NCBI GenBank assembly: GCA_030272585.1
Contig: BSYQ01000008.1
Span: forward strand, 4,340,001 to 4,404,000
Direction of reading: 5' to 3'
DNA: 64,000 nucleotides
From: Bryopsis sp. KO-2023
Lineage: Eukaryota > Chlorophyta > Ulvophyceae > Bryopsidales > Bryopsidaceae
The translations under genes and the position numbers were made by a program. Below are positions 1 to 12,900 of this stretch, one piece after another. Position 1 is the stretch's first letter. The number at the start of each line of letters is the position of its first letter. The notes beneath the pieces are model-generated. The model saw nothing but the letters and a program-made list of their open reading frames with translations. It was not told the DNA's origin and made no database searches.

Positions 1-1260
1 GGGCAGATCCGTGTTGAAGGACACTGGCTATAAATTGCCATGCAGCCAAAAACGTAAACCCCAAAGTGTTGTCATATCGTCAGAGGGATTTTTAGCCTTG
101 GTTGGGGGAGGAAGTTGCTGGCGTGGATCAAAGAAGTCTGACTGGTGAGGGAGATTCGGTGGAGAAATGGTTACGCAAGGGTCCAAGGAAGGGAAAAAAA
201 ACATTATCGCCTTGCAAGTGGATTGGAAAATTTCAGGAGTTCAGCAGTGCAACAGATTTTTGCAGTCAAGCAGGATTCTTTGCACCAAGAGTTTAGCATG
301 CTGGACTCAAACACCTTGGACAAACTGAGTTATCCAAGGTGTTGCAATTTTCTGGCATGATTTGAAGGGTTTTGGAACCTGACAAATACTAAAAAAGTAA
401 GGAAAAAAGTGCTGCAACCAACACAGCCTCCGACAGAAACAGAGCGAGGACCAATTTTTCCGGCCCCCTATCTTGTGTTTCCTTTGATCTCACAAATTTT
501 CTCTCGGTTGTATGGAATCATTGAAGTTTCCTAATACTCCTGTGTTTTCTTGGATGCTTCTGGTTCTGTTTTCATGGATGTGTTTGGTTGTGTTTGGAAA
601 GATTGGAATCTGTTTGGAAAGAAAGCCAAGCTGCCAGGAGCTCCTTGGTGGTTGGTGTGAAAATCACTCAGTTGCAGCCAGGAGGCCCTTGGTGATTGGT
701 GTGCAATTCACTCAGTTGCACCAGTACCCGCTTCCTTTTCAAAAACAACGAAAAAGCCACAACCCAAAGTGTGTAACCTACAGTCCTCAGGATCAGTCAG
801 ACTGTGGGTGCAGCTCCAACCAGAAACCACCCAATCACCACCCATCTACTTTTCCAACCAGCTTGGAAAAGCTGGTTTTGGTTGCACCCAACAGTCTGAC
901 TGGCTGATGTCCCCGACGTCCCTTTATGAAAATGGGCCCAAAACAATAACCCACCTTTTCCGGTTTTATTCATTTATTTATTTGTTTGTTTGTTTTCCCC
1001 GACTCGCCATCGCTGAAACATGAATGCCTCAACACCAACTGCTTGAATGCTCCCAGCCCACAACCACCAACATCGCAGGCTTATTTGTACAGAATGTAAC
1101 ATACTGGGTGCAAAAGTTTGTGCCTGGATCACTAAGTTGCAGAAATAGGAAAAACAAAACCCAAAAACATGTAGTGCAATGCTTAATAATCCTGACCCTA
1201 CAGCCCTTGATGAAAATATAAAAAACAACACTTGTTCATCCACTATTTTGTTCTTTTCAC
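1..1260. other. Intergenic DNA, no supported gene
   Basis: Several open frames exist here, the longest about 130 codons near 512-907. None shows a recognisable domain, convincing splice signals or sensible composition. The longest one crosses an internal tandem duplication at 633-720. I see no RNA gene. Confidence 0.6.
633..720. repeat. Tandem duplication, 2 x 44 bp
   Basis: Two adjacent 44-bp units (633-676 and 677-720) begin GCCAGGAG and end CACTCAGTTGCA. They differ at a handful of positions, so the duplication is not brand new. Confidence 0.85.
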
Positions 1261-1266
1261 ATAGTC

Positions 1267-1356
1267 TCAGCTAAACGAAGCAAGGAAGGCCTCATCACAT
1301 TGAGTTCTTGCACTCTTGTTGACACTGTCTGTCTCGGCACCCAAATCGAAGAGAAC
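1267..1356 (-). CDS. Possible terminal exon of an unidentified gene
   Basis: On the minus strand a T-rich tract ending in TCTTTTTTTTCAG precedes 29 codons and a stop. The peptide begins VLFDLGAETDSVNK. The acceptor looks good and the frame is open, but I cannot recognise the protein or place the preceding exon with confidence. It could be a chance open stretch behind a pyrimidine run. Confidence 0.2.
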   Translation of the reverse strand, partial: VLFDLGAETDSVNKSARTQCDEAFLASFS

Positions 1357-2110
1357 CTGAAAAAAAAGATGGAAAAATAGACAACAGATCAATGCACCGA
1401 ACAGGGTATTACATTTTTTTCTTTTTTTCCTGCAATCACAGGTGGAAAACAAGGTGAAAAAAAGATCCCCTGTTCTGACTGTGATTGAGCAGCGGCGTAA
1501 ATCATTAGTTTCGCACAGTCGATGGACTACATGGAGCTTTCTATCTTGATATTTGGGGGACGCATGTTGGCGTCTCCCAAATATATACCACAGGCGTTTG
1601 GTTGCATAGTATGCAATGCATACCCAAACCGTGAGAACTCGAGCGAGCTTCTCCAGAACAGGAAAGCGAGCGTTTTCCTGTCCCCCACACAACGGCTCCT
1701 CACACTCTCACCCACCCGACTCTTTGTTGGGGGGATTTTTTGGGGGGCGGCTTCCTTCCTCCATGTGTGCAATAACTCGAAACCACCCACTTATAGGGCC
1801 GAAATTAAACAGAAAAAACGCGCGTTCCAGCCGCTGCACCTTCGTGTGTTGAAAGGGGTCGCGCTCGAGGCCTCCATTTCAAAATCAACCCCCTGACACC
1901 CGCGTCTTGGCCGTGGCTGACTCCCGAGCGTCCAGGGCGTGCGCACCGCTGTATGTACATACCAAAAAAAAAGGATGAGTTTCTAAGTCACATCATGAGG
2001 GAAAAAAACGCGCTCGACGAAAACTGAAATGTAAAGGAGAGAGAAATTAAAAATCAACTAACCGGGCACTAATCGAGTCAAAATATATTTTCGATCATGA
2101 CGTTGATCCG

Positions 2111-2135
2111 CCAGAGTGGGTGGCCCCCACTCTGG
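2111..2135. repeat. Hairpin, 10-bp stem
   Basis: CCAGAGTGGG (2111-2120) pairs perfectly with CCCACTCTGG (2126-2135) around a 5-base loop. It is isolated and has no obvious gene context. Confidence 0.7.
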
Positions 2136-2566
2136 CACGACACTTGGCACCCATGATGACAACGATGGTGCAACCAAGGTCGTCCCCCGGTTGATCCCGG
2201 GGGGTCTCGTCAACCGATCAAGATTCGCCCACCATGGGAATTTCGGCATTTCGATCGTCGATGGGGTAGCTAACTACCTCATTGACATCGCTAATGCCGG
2301 TGGTTGATAATTTCCAACATAATTTTTACTTCTTTTTTCTCCGTGCCACTCGCACACAAATCGAATAACTCATGCGAAAAACCAAAACAACCCTTTTCTG
2401 ATGCTCTCCTCATGGTGACGTATCGGTATACTCCGGTTTAAGTACTAGTTCAACATGTAATCCTTTATATATTAATTGAAGTGCTTGTTCCGGGAACTTG
2501 AACGTTGGGCCTCACACATCATTACCCCCAATGACTAATTTTCTATATTTCCGCATTCACAGTAAG

Positions 2567-2833
2567 TGTTAGGGATGTTAAGAGCTACATCCAGTCAGGT
2601 CCAGTCATGTACAATCATGTACAGTCATGCATAGTCATGCTGACGTGGACATGTGAGTCAGGTCTAGTCATGATGACTAGACCTATGTCGGGTGCCCACC
2701 TAGGATGGTTGTCCTAGGTACCATGCGGGGACGCTAGGATCCTTGGGGGTCATGGTATTAATGGGCTTCAAGGTCATGGACTCATAAGTTTTAGTTTTTA
2801 GCTCTTCTTAGACTTGCACCCCCAAGTCTAACA
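2567..2833 (+). repeat. 5' LTR of the chromovirus
   Basis: It starts TGTTAGGGATG and ends AAGTCTAACA, a TG...CA pair. It includes internal CAGTCATG-type short repeats, and matches 8643-8909 over the full length by eye. It would carry the promoter of the element. Confidence 0.95.
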
Positions 2834-5800
2834 ACTTGGTTTCTGGTGAAGAGGACATCACCACCTTAACGGTAGAAGAACTCCAAAATCGGATTGCTTT
2901 GATGCAATCTGAACATCAGACGTTCCGTAAAGAGGTCGATGACCGTGAGCGGGAACGAGAAGTGGCTACCAGAAAGGGTAGTACTTCTGTAGGGTCGGGA
3001 AGCAAAAAGTCTTCCACGGCCAAGCCTGATAAATTTGATGGCCAATGTCCTTGGAAAGAACATAAGGTCATTTTGGAGATCTTTTGGATTGCCGAGGGGG
3101 TTCCTCGAGAAGAATGGGGTCGGATTGGACCAACATTCTTAGGACCCAAGGGAATCAAGCACCTTATCGCTCGAGTCGGGGAAGAGAAAATTTCTGGAGG
3201 AAACCTGACTTGGGAGGAAATGTGTGTTGCTATGGATGATGGAAGTTTTGGTGAATTGGCCACCGAATATGCGGTGACGCAAAAACTGTCCACATTCAAA
3301 GACCACATTAACCGGCGATGCAATACTGGAGAATATGTGCGCCAAATGGACACATATTTTACTCTTCGTAAGACCAAAATTGATAGTATTTCAAAAATTT
3401 GGTTCTTACACCGCAACCTCCATGGAGTATTGAAGGAAGCGGTTGCCACTGATACTTCGGGTCATGAATGGACTTCATATGAGGAATTCCGTACCCATGT
3501 ATTGGCAAAAGGAGTATCGCATGATGAGCGATACCCAGTATTGGAAAAAGGTGCCAAAGAAAAGGAGGAGAGTACCGTTGGATCAAAGAGATCTCGAAAA
3601 GAGGAAAAAGGAAAGGTGTATCCGGTTAATCGGAAGAAAAACCGAATGATGCCGAGCTTTACATCGAGATTTGGTGGTGGTTCTCAACAGACTCGTAAGA
3701 GTGAAGTTGGTAAAACATCTTTTCCTGCGGGTCTTACCCAGAAAGAGTGGGAACGGCGCAAGGCCGCGAACCTTTGTTTCAGATGTGGAGCATCTTATTC
3801 TCCAGGTCATGTGTGTGATACTGGAAAGGTACGGAAGAGTCTCGCTTGTTTCGGGAAAGAACTTCCTAGTATAGAAGTTCTTGCATCTGGGTTATCTCGA
3901 AAGGAGGTATCGAAAAACTCAGATCCGAAAGATGTAATATTTGATCCGATGGATACGGATATTACGAAGCCCGAGAACAAATCGGATATTTCTGTGGAGA
4001 ATGACCCTGACCAGGTTATGTCTGTTGACAGAAATGATGACTCTATCCGATGTGGTGAGGATGATTTGGACGTCGATCCCATTGGGGACGCCCAAGATCC
4101 TATGCCTAGTAAAGAAGAGAAGGTGCCGGAGAACGATTGCATCTCTGGAATGCAACTTTTAAAATCGGAACTTCATCGTTTGCAGAATGCAAGTAGAGAG
4201 TTCACTTTTGACTCATCTACTAATGATGAAAGATTTGCGATTTGTAAAAAGTTTTGCACTGGACAAGAGTTTCTTGCATCGTCAGTAGCGGGACACCATG
4301 TTTGGATGGATCCTGGACGAAAGAATTTGAATGAATTCTTAAAGCATTATTTTGCTAGCAAGAAAGAGTCACCTTCTACTACGAGTTGCTGCCTATTAAT
4401 CCCTCATAATATGGCAGTTAGACAAAAAGAAATCAATCAAATGCGATTGATTGCACAATATCGAAAAGGAGCAAAATTGTTTGCTCTTAGCAGCGGTAAA
4501 GCACCAGGTCTTCTTTGGCCCGTTGATATATATTACGATCCACCTACAGCGGAGTTACCCGGTAACTCGATCCCAGGAGAGGATTGTAATCTCAGAATGT
4601 CAATGTCGTTCAAAGGTTTAATTTCTGGTTCCCCTGGTCAGATTCTGTTAGATTCTGGCGCCGCTGGCTACGCTTATATCTCTAAGCATTTCTGCGAAAG
4701 CACAGGGCTTGGTTATAGATGTAAGCAAGGTACCAAAATCGAAATGGCCGATGGAACTCCATTGGATATTGTAGGGATAACCTCGATTAACTTGCGTTTG
4801 CAAGGCTTGCGGATGAAGATCGAGTGTCAAGTTATCACTACAAAGCATTTTGATTTGTACCTCGGGGATGTGTGGTTATGCAATCACCGAGTACTGATGA
4901 ATTTTTCTACTGGTAGTGCTTCGGTTCTAGCTACACGGGGAAACCGACTCACGATACGACCTAATTTGGTTGTGCGTGCCCCTAGTCCGCCTAATGCACG
5001 GATCAATCCCTTGTTGAGTATAGCCCAAGCTCGAAGACAACTCCGTAATACGGAGTTATGTCCTTTTCTGGTTATAGTTCGGGAGGTCCCGAACCCTTTT
5101 GAGGGGGAGGAATCTGGGGTACCCGAATTGCCCAAAAATCCTCGAGTGTCTTCATATCAAACAGAGCTGGAAAGTCTGTTAGATGAGTATAAAGACAGAT
5201 TCTCAGATGAGTTGGCGGAATGCCCTCCATCTCGAGAAGAGGATGCAGCAATCGATCTTGTCCCTGGAGCGAAACCGGTACATAGACCAATGTTTCGTTA
5301 CACACCAGGTGAAAGAAAAGAGATTGAGGAGCAAGTCTCTGATATGCTGCAGAAGGGTTTGATTAAGCCTAGTTGTAGTCCGTGGGGTGCACCAATCTTG
5401 TTTGTTCCCAAACCGGATGGTACTCGACGGATGTGTATCGACTATAGAGGCTTAAATAAGTTGACGATCAGGAATCAATATCCACTGCCAAGGATAGATG
5501 ATCTCCTTGATCAACTTCAAGGTTCGAAATACTTTTCGGCCTTAGATTTGAAAGCAGGGTATTGAAGGAGTCAGACCAACCGAAGACTGCTTTCAAAACC
5601 CCATTCGGTCTGTTTGAATATAAAGTGCTTCCAATGGGCTTGACGAATGCACCTGCAATATTCCAGACTTGGATGAATCGGGTATTCTCGGGTATGATTG
5701 GGAAGTCGGTCCTAATATACCTCGATGACATACTTGTATTCAGCAAAACTCCGGAGGAACATGTGCAACATTTGCGAGCGGTGATGAAACGCTTGCGTGA

Positions 5801-8138
5801 GCACAAAATGCTCTTGAAGAGATCAAAATGTGATTTCTTTAAGAAAGAGCTTCACTATCTTGGATTTGTTATAAATCAAGATGGTATTTCCGCTGATAAG
5901 AGGAAAACAGAGAAAGTAGTAGAGTGGCCAGTCCCAAAGAACGTTGCGGAATTGCGTTCATTTTTAGGGCTCTCTAACTATTTCCGGAGATTTGTGCAAG
6001 GTTACAGCAAGCTTGTAGCCCCACTCACAAATTTACTTAGGAAGGGTAAAGAGTGGAGTTGGACCGAGGATTGTCAAAGAGGATTTGATGGTGTTAAAGA
6101 GAATTTAACACATGCACCTTGTTTGGCAATGCCTAACTTCGAAAAAGATTTTGAAGTTGTCGCGGATGCTTCGGATTACGCGATCGGTGCAATCTTGTTG
6201 CAAGAGGGACATCCGATAGCTTTTGAAAGTCGAAAGTTATCAGGAGCCCAACTTAATTGGAGCATAGGGGACAAGGAAATGTTCGCTGTAGTACATGCTC
6301 TTAAGTTGTGGCGATGCTACTTGGACGTGCGTGTGTTTAAGGTGGTGTGTGATCACCAGCCTAACACATACTTCCATTCCCAGGAAACTCTCTCTCGAAG
6401 GTCGGCACGTTGGCTCGAAGTCCTCCAGGGGTTCCGGTTCGAGTGGGAATACAGGCCGGGTCGGACGAACGTGGCAGACCCCTTGTCACGATATCCGTCG
6501 TATTCTCAGCAGATCGGAATACTCTCGGAGCTGGGAGGTGGCCAGAAACGACCAACTTGGAATGGGGATCCGTCCTCGCCCCGGCCCGGTACGTCGATGC
6601 TAAAGGAGAGATTGACTGAGGGGATCACTAGGGATGAGTGGTTTGAAACCGAAGATGTCGCCGCTTCAGGTTGTCAAAAGCACTCAGGCCTGTGGTGGAA
6701 TGGTGCACGAGTAGTAGTACCAAATTGGGATAATCTTAGAGAAGATATCCTACATGATAGCCATGCAAGTGTATATGCAGGACATTTTGGAATCCGCAAG
6801 ACCCAAAGAACAGTCTTAAAATACTTTTGGTGGCCCGGCGTAGAGGGAGATATCGCAAACTTTGTAAAGGGATGCGATGCATGTCAAAGGAACAAACACC
6901 GACGCGGCAAGGTGCCTGGTCCTTTGCAACCTTTACGTATACCTGATGGTCGATGGGAATCAGTTTCAATGGATTTGATTACTGATTTGCCTAAATCAGG
7001 AGCAGAAGCATTTGATGCCATCTTAGTTTTTGTGGATCGACTCACAAAGATGGTGCGATGCGTACCAACGCACACTACGTGTGATGCGGTACAAACGGCG
7101 AAACTCTTCGTTACTGAGGTCTTCCGTTTGCACGGTCTTCCTAAGCACCTCGTAAGCGATAGAGATCCTAGGTGGGCTTCAAAGTTCTTTAGAGAGCTTT
7201 GTAAGACCTTAGGGGTCACTCAAGCATTGTCGACAGCTTTTCATCCACAGAGTGATGGACAGACTGAAGCAATGAATAGGATCCTCGAAGATACCTTACG
7301 GCATTTCGTAGGACCTCGTCAAAGAGATTGGAGTGACTTGTTGCCAGTGGTAGAGTTTGCATTGAACAACTCTAAGTCGATGGCTACTGGTGAAACACCG
7401 TTCTTCTTGAACTACGGTAGAGATCCGTGGACACCATTAACGGTACAACTTCCATCCAAGACATCTAATGTCATGGGTCCTGGAGGTCTGAGTAGACAAA
7501 GGACACAGATTGGAGTACCGGCGGTGAAGAAGATGACCGAGGACATTCGTGAGGCGATTGTCAAAGCAAAGCGGTGTTTAGAAGGTGCTCAGCAAAGGAT
7601 GAAGACTTATGCCGATGTGCGTAGGTGTCCAGTTGATGTTCAAGTAGGCGATATGGTCTTGCTGGATGCACGACATATCAAATTGAAACACCCTGGATCA
7701 AGGAAGTTATTGCCACGTTGGTTGGGTCCTTTTCGTGTTTTGGAAGGTGTCCAAAAACGAAAACCGATGGCAGAACAGGTCGCGTTCCGATTGGAATTGC
7801 CTAATTCGCTTCCTATTCATCCAGTCTTTCATGCTTCTTTACTTAAGAGGTATTGGTCGCATGGAAAGACACAACCTCCTCCGCCACCTGTGGATATACA
7901 GGAAGAACTAGAGTATGAGGTAGAAGACCTCCTCGACTACCGTGAAGTAAAGGTCGGTCGACGAGTAGTTCCGCAATACTTGGTAAAGTGGACGGGATAC
8001 TCACATGAGCACAACTCTTGGGAGCCTGAAGCGAATTTGGAGAACGCTCGGGAGCTGGTAGAGCAGTACCAGAAGAGAAAGAAATCAACGTTGATTCCCC
8101 CTATTCCGGTACGTCGAAGTAGGCGACTTCGTTCGTGA

Positions 8139-8642
8139 CTTGTGTGGGGTAATGTTTCTTCATAATCGAGTGTCGATATGAAAAGAGTTCCAGATCTTGT
8201 GAACGAGATCAAGTTCTTGTTAAGTGAGGACATGTTTAAGAACATATCTCATTTTCAATGAACTAGTGAACTAAATTGAATTTCTCGCTATATTCTATTT
8301 TGAACTCTAGATGGGATCCATTCAAAATGAGAATATAAATGGAAGTAGATGAAGTTGCGAGACTTCAGTTGATGTACATTGGTTCGCCACCAGTGTAGAG
8401 AAGTGTATGGTCTTGGTAGATCCGAGAAGCACTCCGTGTATGAGAAGGACTCGGATGACCTATATCAGAGTAGGGGCTTATTCTGACGAATACACTTATG
8501 ATAACATCTCCAAGTTATCGAAACACTTTATATAGTTGAATGATAAGAGTTGGGGTTCGTTGTGGGACTCTGTATCATTCTATGGGCTATATAGAAGTGA
8601 GGAAAGGAGTCTCCAGGAGGAGACTGATTAGGGGGGGAGGTA
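8139..8642 (+). other. 3' untranslated region of the chromovirus
   Basis: About 500 bases between the chromodomain end and the 3' LTR. No further open frame of interest; it ends in the polypurine tract. Confidence 0.7.
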
Positions 8643-8909
8643 TGTTAGGGATGTTAAGAGCTACATCCAGTCAGGTCCAGTCATGTACAATCATGTACAG
8701 TCATGCATAGTCATGCTGACGTGGACATGTGAGTCAGGTCTAGTCATGATGACTAGACCTATGTCGGGTGCCCACCTAGGATGGTTGTCCTAGGTACCAT
8801 GCGGGGACGCTAGGATCCTTGGGGGTCATGGTATTAATGGGCTTCAAGGTCATGGACTCATAAGTTTTAGTTTTTAGCTCTTCTTAGACTTGCACCCCCA
8901 AGTCTAACA
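8643..8909 (+). repeat. 3' LTR of the chromovirus
   Basis: Full-length copy of 2567-2833, preceded by the polypurine tract at about 8629-8640 and followed by the target duplication GTAAG. Confidence 0.95.
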
Positions 8910-9035
8910 GTAAGTCCTGATCGCATCTCATCCACTTTAAAGCCTTCCTTTTCCGTTTTACTTTTTCCCCCACCCCTGAGAGGAAACCTCCAAACAGGTA
9001 CTCCCTCCGTCACTGAACTGAGGGGTCCCCCATTC

Positions 9036-9250
9036 CATCGCAAAAAATTCCGTGCACTTGCGTGCAAGTGGAGCTACAAGTGCCACTTGCATTCCACTTG
9101 CACGCAAGTCAATCACTTGCATCCCACTTGCGCGCAAGTGGATCGCTTGCAGCCCCACTTGCACGCAAGTCAATCACTTGCAGCCCTACTTGCGCGCAAG
9201 TGGATCATTTGTAGCCCCACTTGCGTGCAAGTGGATCATTTGCAGCACCA
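9036..9250. repeat. Palindromic repeat array, type A (CACTTGC/GCAAGTG)
   Basis: A cluster of short self-complementary units of the form ACTTGCRYGCAAGT separated by spacers of about 8-20 bases, roughly six palindromes in 200 bp. The array is capped at its left end by CATCGCAAAAAATTC (9036-9050). The same cap recurs in inverted orientation at the end of another type A array at 26,362-26,376. The unit spacing is irregular and each unit is a palindrome, unlike a CRISPR array. Confidence 0.9.
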
Positions 9251-9600
9251 CACAAGGCGGAAGGGGGGTACCGCCGACGCCGTCGCCGACGCGTCGCCGA
9301 CGCTCTTTCGCCGACGTTTTCGTCTTGCGAACGACGTTTCGTCGGCGACGCTGTGTCGCCGACAGCGTCGCCGACGGCGTCGCCGACGGTTTCAGTGGCG
9401 TCGCCGACGCCGTCGCCGACACAGCGTCGCCGACGAAACGTCGTTCGCAAGACGAAAATGTCGGCGACGCTGGTGTCAGCGACGCTGTCTGGAAAGTGTG
9501 ACCGACGCGTCGCCGACGTCAAAACGACGGTGTGTCGGCGACAATGACGTCGGTGACGGTGTCGTCGACGGTGTCGCCGACGGTGTCGGTGGGTGCCACT
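9251..9600. repeat. GC-rich repeat array, type B (CGTCGCCGACG)
   Basis: Dense variants of GTCGCCGACG and its complement fill this stretch. The first 40 bases (9251-9290) are identical to the reverse complement of 19,488-19,527, where they again join a type A to a type B array. Inside is a roughly 52-bp inverted repeat (9312-9363 with 9412-9463). Long arginine-rich frames here are by-products of the repeat. Confidence 0.9.
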
Positions 9601-9689
9601 GAACCCTGTTTTTCTGGATGTGGAATTGATGAATTTGGGGGAATAGATTCATGATTCGATTGATGATTCGATTGATGATTCCTGACCCT

Positions 9690-9900
9690 TGTTACCGGTG
9701 ATTCTGGGCTGGATGGGGCAAAGAAACTATTCGACCAACCCAACTCGATAGCTTACAACCCAATCAGAATACGTTCGTTCACTCAGTTCCACTTCTTAAG
9801 AATCCACATCCCACCATTCCGGTTACTGTCATTATGTCCTAACTGTCCCAAGTCAACCCCTTTTCCATTCCACATCAGCCACACAACTGACCCTGGAACA
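9690..9900 (-). repeat. 3' LTR of the minus-strand gypsy element
   Basis: 211 bp, full-length match to 15,560-15,770 by eye. Because the element reads leftward this is its downstream LTR, next to the polypurine tract. Confidence 0.95.
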
Positions 9901-12900
9901 CACTCCCCCTACATTTTGAATCCCACACAACTAACAATTCAAAATGTATCAAAACACTTAACCCCTGCCCGTTCTATCGGTGAAACGCTCGAGCAAGAAT
10001 CACTCCACCCATTCCTGACCCAGCTTGGTCTTTCCTTTCATATAACTTAATGCGATCGATCGACACTGTTTGAAATCTGTGCCTCGCATCCCAGTAACTC
10101 ACAACCCCTTTCGATCCCACTTTCACAATAATGAATGGTCCCCTCCACCTGGGTACCAACTTTCCCCCTTTCACTTCTTCTAACCTTGTGTTGTGAACCA
10201 GAATTTCCTGTCCTTCCCAAAATTCACAAGCTTTTACCTTTCGATCATAGCGCCCTTTCATTTTTCGTCGCACTTGTTCCATTCTGCTCAGTGTTTCGTC
10301 ACGCTGCGCGTCCAGTAAAAATAATCTTCGGCGAACCTCTGGTCGACTCACTGCAGTTTCGGGTTTCGTCCGGCCCTTTACCATCATTCGTTTCAGTCGT
10401 CCCTCTGTGGGCATACGCATGGGTTCTCCAAATAAGGCCTCATGGGGTGAAACTCCCAGGCCCCCGTGAATTCGATTGTTGACAGCCATCACGCAAACTG
10501 GCAACACTTCGTCCCATTTCGTCGCATCTCCCAATTCCAGTGTCCTCTTACGCAACTTGGTCACCAAAAGCTTGTTGGACATTTCATCCAACCCCTGAGC
10601 TTGGGGTCTGTAGGGTGTCGATATTCGCCTCCCAATTCCCAGTTCTTCACAAAAGCGATTGAACTCGCCTTCGAAATGGCTTCCTTGGTCTGAATGTACG
10701 TATAAGGGCAGGCCAAAACGGTGCACCACCCTGTCCCTCAAAAAGTCCCTGGCTTCACTTGAATCGGCCGCCTTTGTGGCAGCGGCGTCCATCCAGCGCG
10801 AGAATACCTCAGTGATAGTGATGATGTGTCGATTCCCTTTTTCCGTCAGAGGTAGATTGATCACGAAATCCACAACATAGGTCTCGAATGGTTTAGCTGC
10901 TGAGAGAGGCCACAGTTCGTTGCGCTTAGCCCTGGGTCCCTCCAGTTGGCAGATCTCGCAAGTTTTGCAGAACTTCTTGATATCTTCCCACATCCGAGGC
11001 CAATAGTAGTAACGACGCATTCGATGAAACATTGCGTCTCTGCCTGGGTGACACGAGAATTCTCCCCAGTGATACTCCCTAAGGAGTGCCGCCACTTCGC
11101 GTTGCAGGATGCAAACACACCAATCCCCATTTCGACTTACATAAAACAACTTCCCTTTCTCCAGAGCGTATCGCTGACTCTTCGCTTTTAATCGATGGCG
11201 GTCTTGATGAGTTCGTCCTTCCGCCAACAGCGTTGTGATGTATGTGTACACCGGTCCATACCAATCGTCTGAGGCGTACTCCTCGTCCAGCCAAATCGCC
11301 AACCCCGAATCACCTCGCACAAAATCGTCAGCTCCATCCGTCTCAGTCGTTGGACGACGACTCAGTGCGTCCGCATTCCCGTGGTGTGCTCCTTTTCGAC
11401 CCTCCACCTCAAAGTCGAATTCGTGAAGGGTGATCTGCCACCTTGCCCACCTGCCTGTGACCCCTGGCTTAGATAACAGTGTTTTTAGCGCTGCATGATC
11501 GGTCCTGATTTTCACCACCTGACCCAAAAGATGATGGCGATAGCGTTTACACGCAGCCACGATTGATAAGCACTCTCGTTCCGAAGTGCTGTACTTCACC
11601 TCTGCCGCGCTCAACTGGCGCGAGAAATACGCAGTTGGGTGTTCCTGTGGCACTCCCTTCTCGTCCTCGAAAATCTGACTTAACACCGCTCCTATGGCAT
11701 ACGCGCTTGCGTCGCAATCCAAAATCCACGGTCGCCCATTGACTGGTGTTCGGAGTACTGGATTCGTCGTCATCATGTTCTTAATTTGTTCGAAAGCAGC
11801 CGCCTGATCCGAACCCCACTCGAACTTAATGTTTTTCCGCATCAACCTGGTCAGAGGCCTGCTCACGTGCGCCAGTTTAGGTAGAAATCTCCTGTAGTAT
11901 CCAGCCAAACCCAGGAACCCCCTTACATCAGCCACTGTACCGGGGCGAGGCCACTGTCGAACTGCCTCAATCTTGGACTCCATCATTTTCATCGTACCGC
12001 TCCCCACCACGTGTCCAAGAAAGGTTACCTCGTGATAGCCCCAGACACATTTTTTTAGCTTCAGTTTGATACTTGCCGACTCAGCCGCTGTTAACGTGTC
12101 ATCCAGATCCTTGAGGTGTTGTCGAAAACTCCAAGAATAAGTCGCTGTGTCATCAATGTACGCTTGAAGGCACTTATCAAGGTACTTCTCGTACACCCTC
12201 GTAACCAGCTTCTGATGTGTGTGAGGGGCATTCTTGAGTCCCATCGGCATCCTTGTGTATGTGTACGTTCCGAAAGGTGTACGATGGACGAGGTACTTCT
12301 GGCTTTCCGGTGATACTTTCACACAATAGTAGCCTATGAATCCGTCAGTGGTAGAGATCCAAGGAAATCCCGAAATAATATCGAGAATTTGTTCCATTAT
12401 GGGTAGGGGGAAGGACTCCCGCTCGCATCGTTTGTTCAGTTCGATGTATGACACACACTTTCGGAATTCTCCTTTCTCCTTCTTAGGAGCGATCACAATT
12501 GGCGCGCACCAGGGACCGTCAGCGGGGATAATGATACCCGCTTGAACCTCCTCATCAATGTTCTTTCGCAACCACTCCAATTCTGGAGCCGACAGCCGCG
12601 GTCTGTATCCCGAATAAAAAGGTTTCACACCTGGTTTCAACTCAATGTGATGTTCCACCAAGTCAGTGGTTCGTATGTCCGCAATCGACGTCGCAAACAT
12701 CCCCTCGTGCTTCACCAGGACTTTCAGCAACTCCACGCGCTGTTGTGGATCCAATTCCGAATTGATATGAAGTTCCCCCAAGGGAGCCAGTCGATCTTCG
12801 AGCGCCCTCAGCTCAGCGTCCACGTTTGGGTCCGTTTGTGTTTGTGGAGGGGACTCCACTACTTTCGCCTGATAGTCGGACTTCGGTTCTGTGTCGGCAG

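Larger units (their letters stand above)
2567..8909 (+). mobile_element. Ty3/gypsy chromovirus LTR retrotransposon
   Basis: The element has 267-bp LTRs (TGTTAGGG...CTAACA) at both ends that match by eye, and a 5-bp target duplication GTAAG at 2562-2566 and 8910-8914. A purine tract (AGGGGGGGAGG) sits just before the 3' LTR. Parts in order: gag from about 2.84 kb with a CCHC-like knuckle ([14 protein letters not shown]) near 3.78 kb; aspartic protease (LLDSGA) near 4.65 kb; reverse transcriptase about 5.2-5.9 kb with YLDDI; RNase H about 6.15-6.5 kb; integrase about 6.7-7.7 kb with the HHCC finger and DDE core; and a C-terminal chromodomain about 7.9-8.07 kb (EYEVEDLLDYREVKVGRRVV). The chromodomain identifies a chromovirus, a clade known to target chromatin marks. 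Identical LTRs imply a recent insertion. The coding region looks nearly whole, broken at about one place. Confidence 0.97.

Noticed and set aside
512-907. 131-codon frame with a hydrophobic start
   Set aside because: It runs through a local tandem duplication, overlaps other open frames, and has no domain or splice support.
9052-9250. CRISPR-like array of short repeats and spacers
   Set aside because: Units are palindromes of about 14-16 bases with irregular spacing in a eukaryotic nuclear context, and there are no cas genes.
9186-9602. Overlapping 70-170-codon frames across the type B array on both strands
   Set aside because: They are Arg/Ser/Asp-rich translations of a decamer repeat, equally open in several frames.
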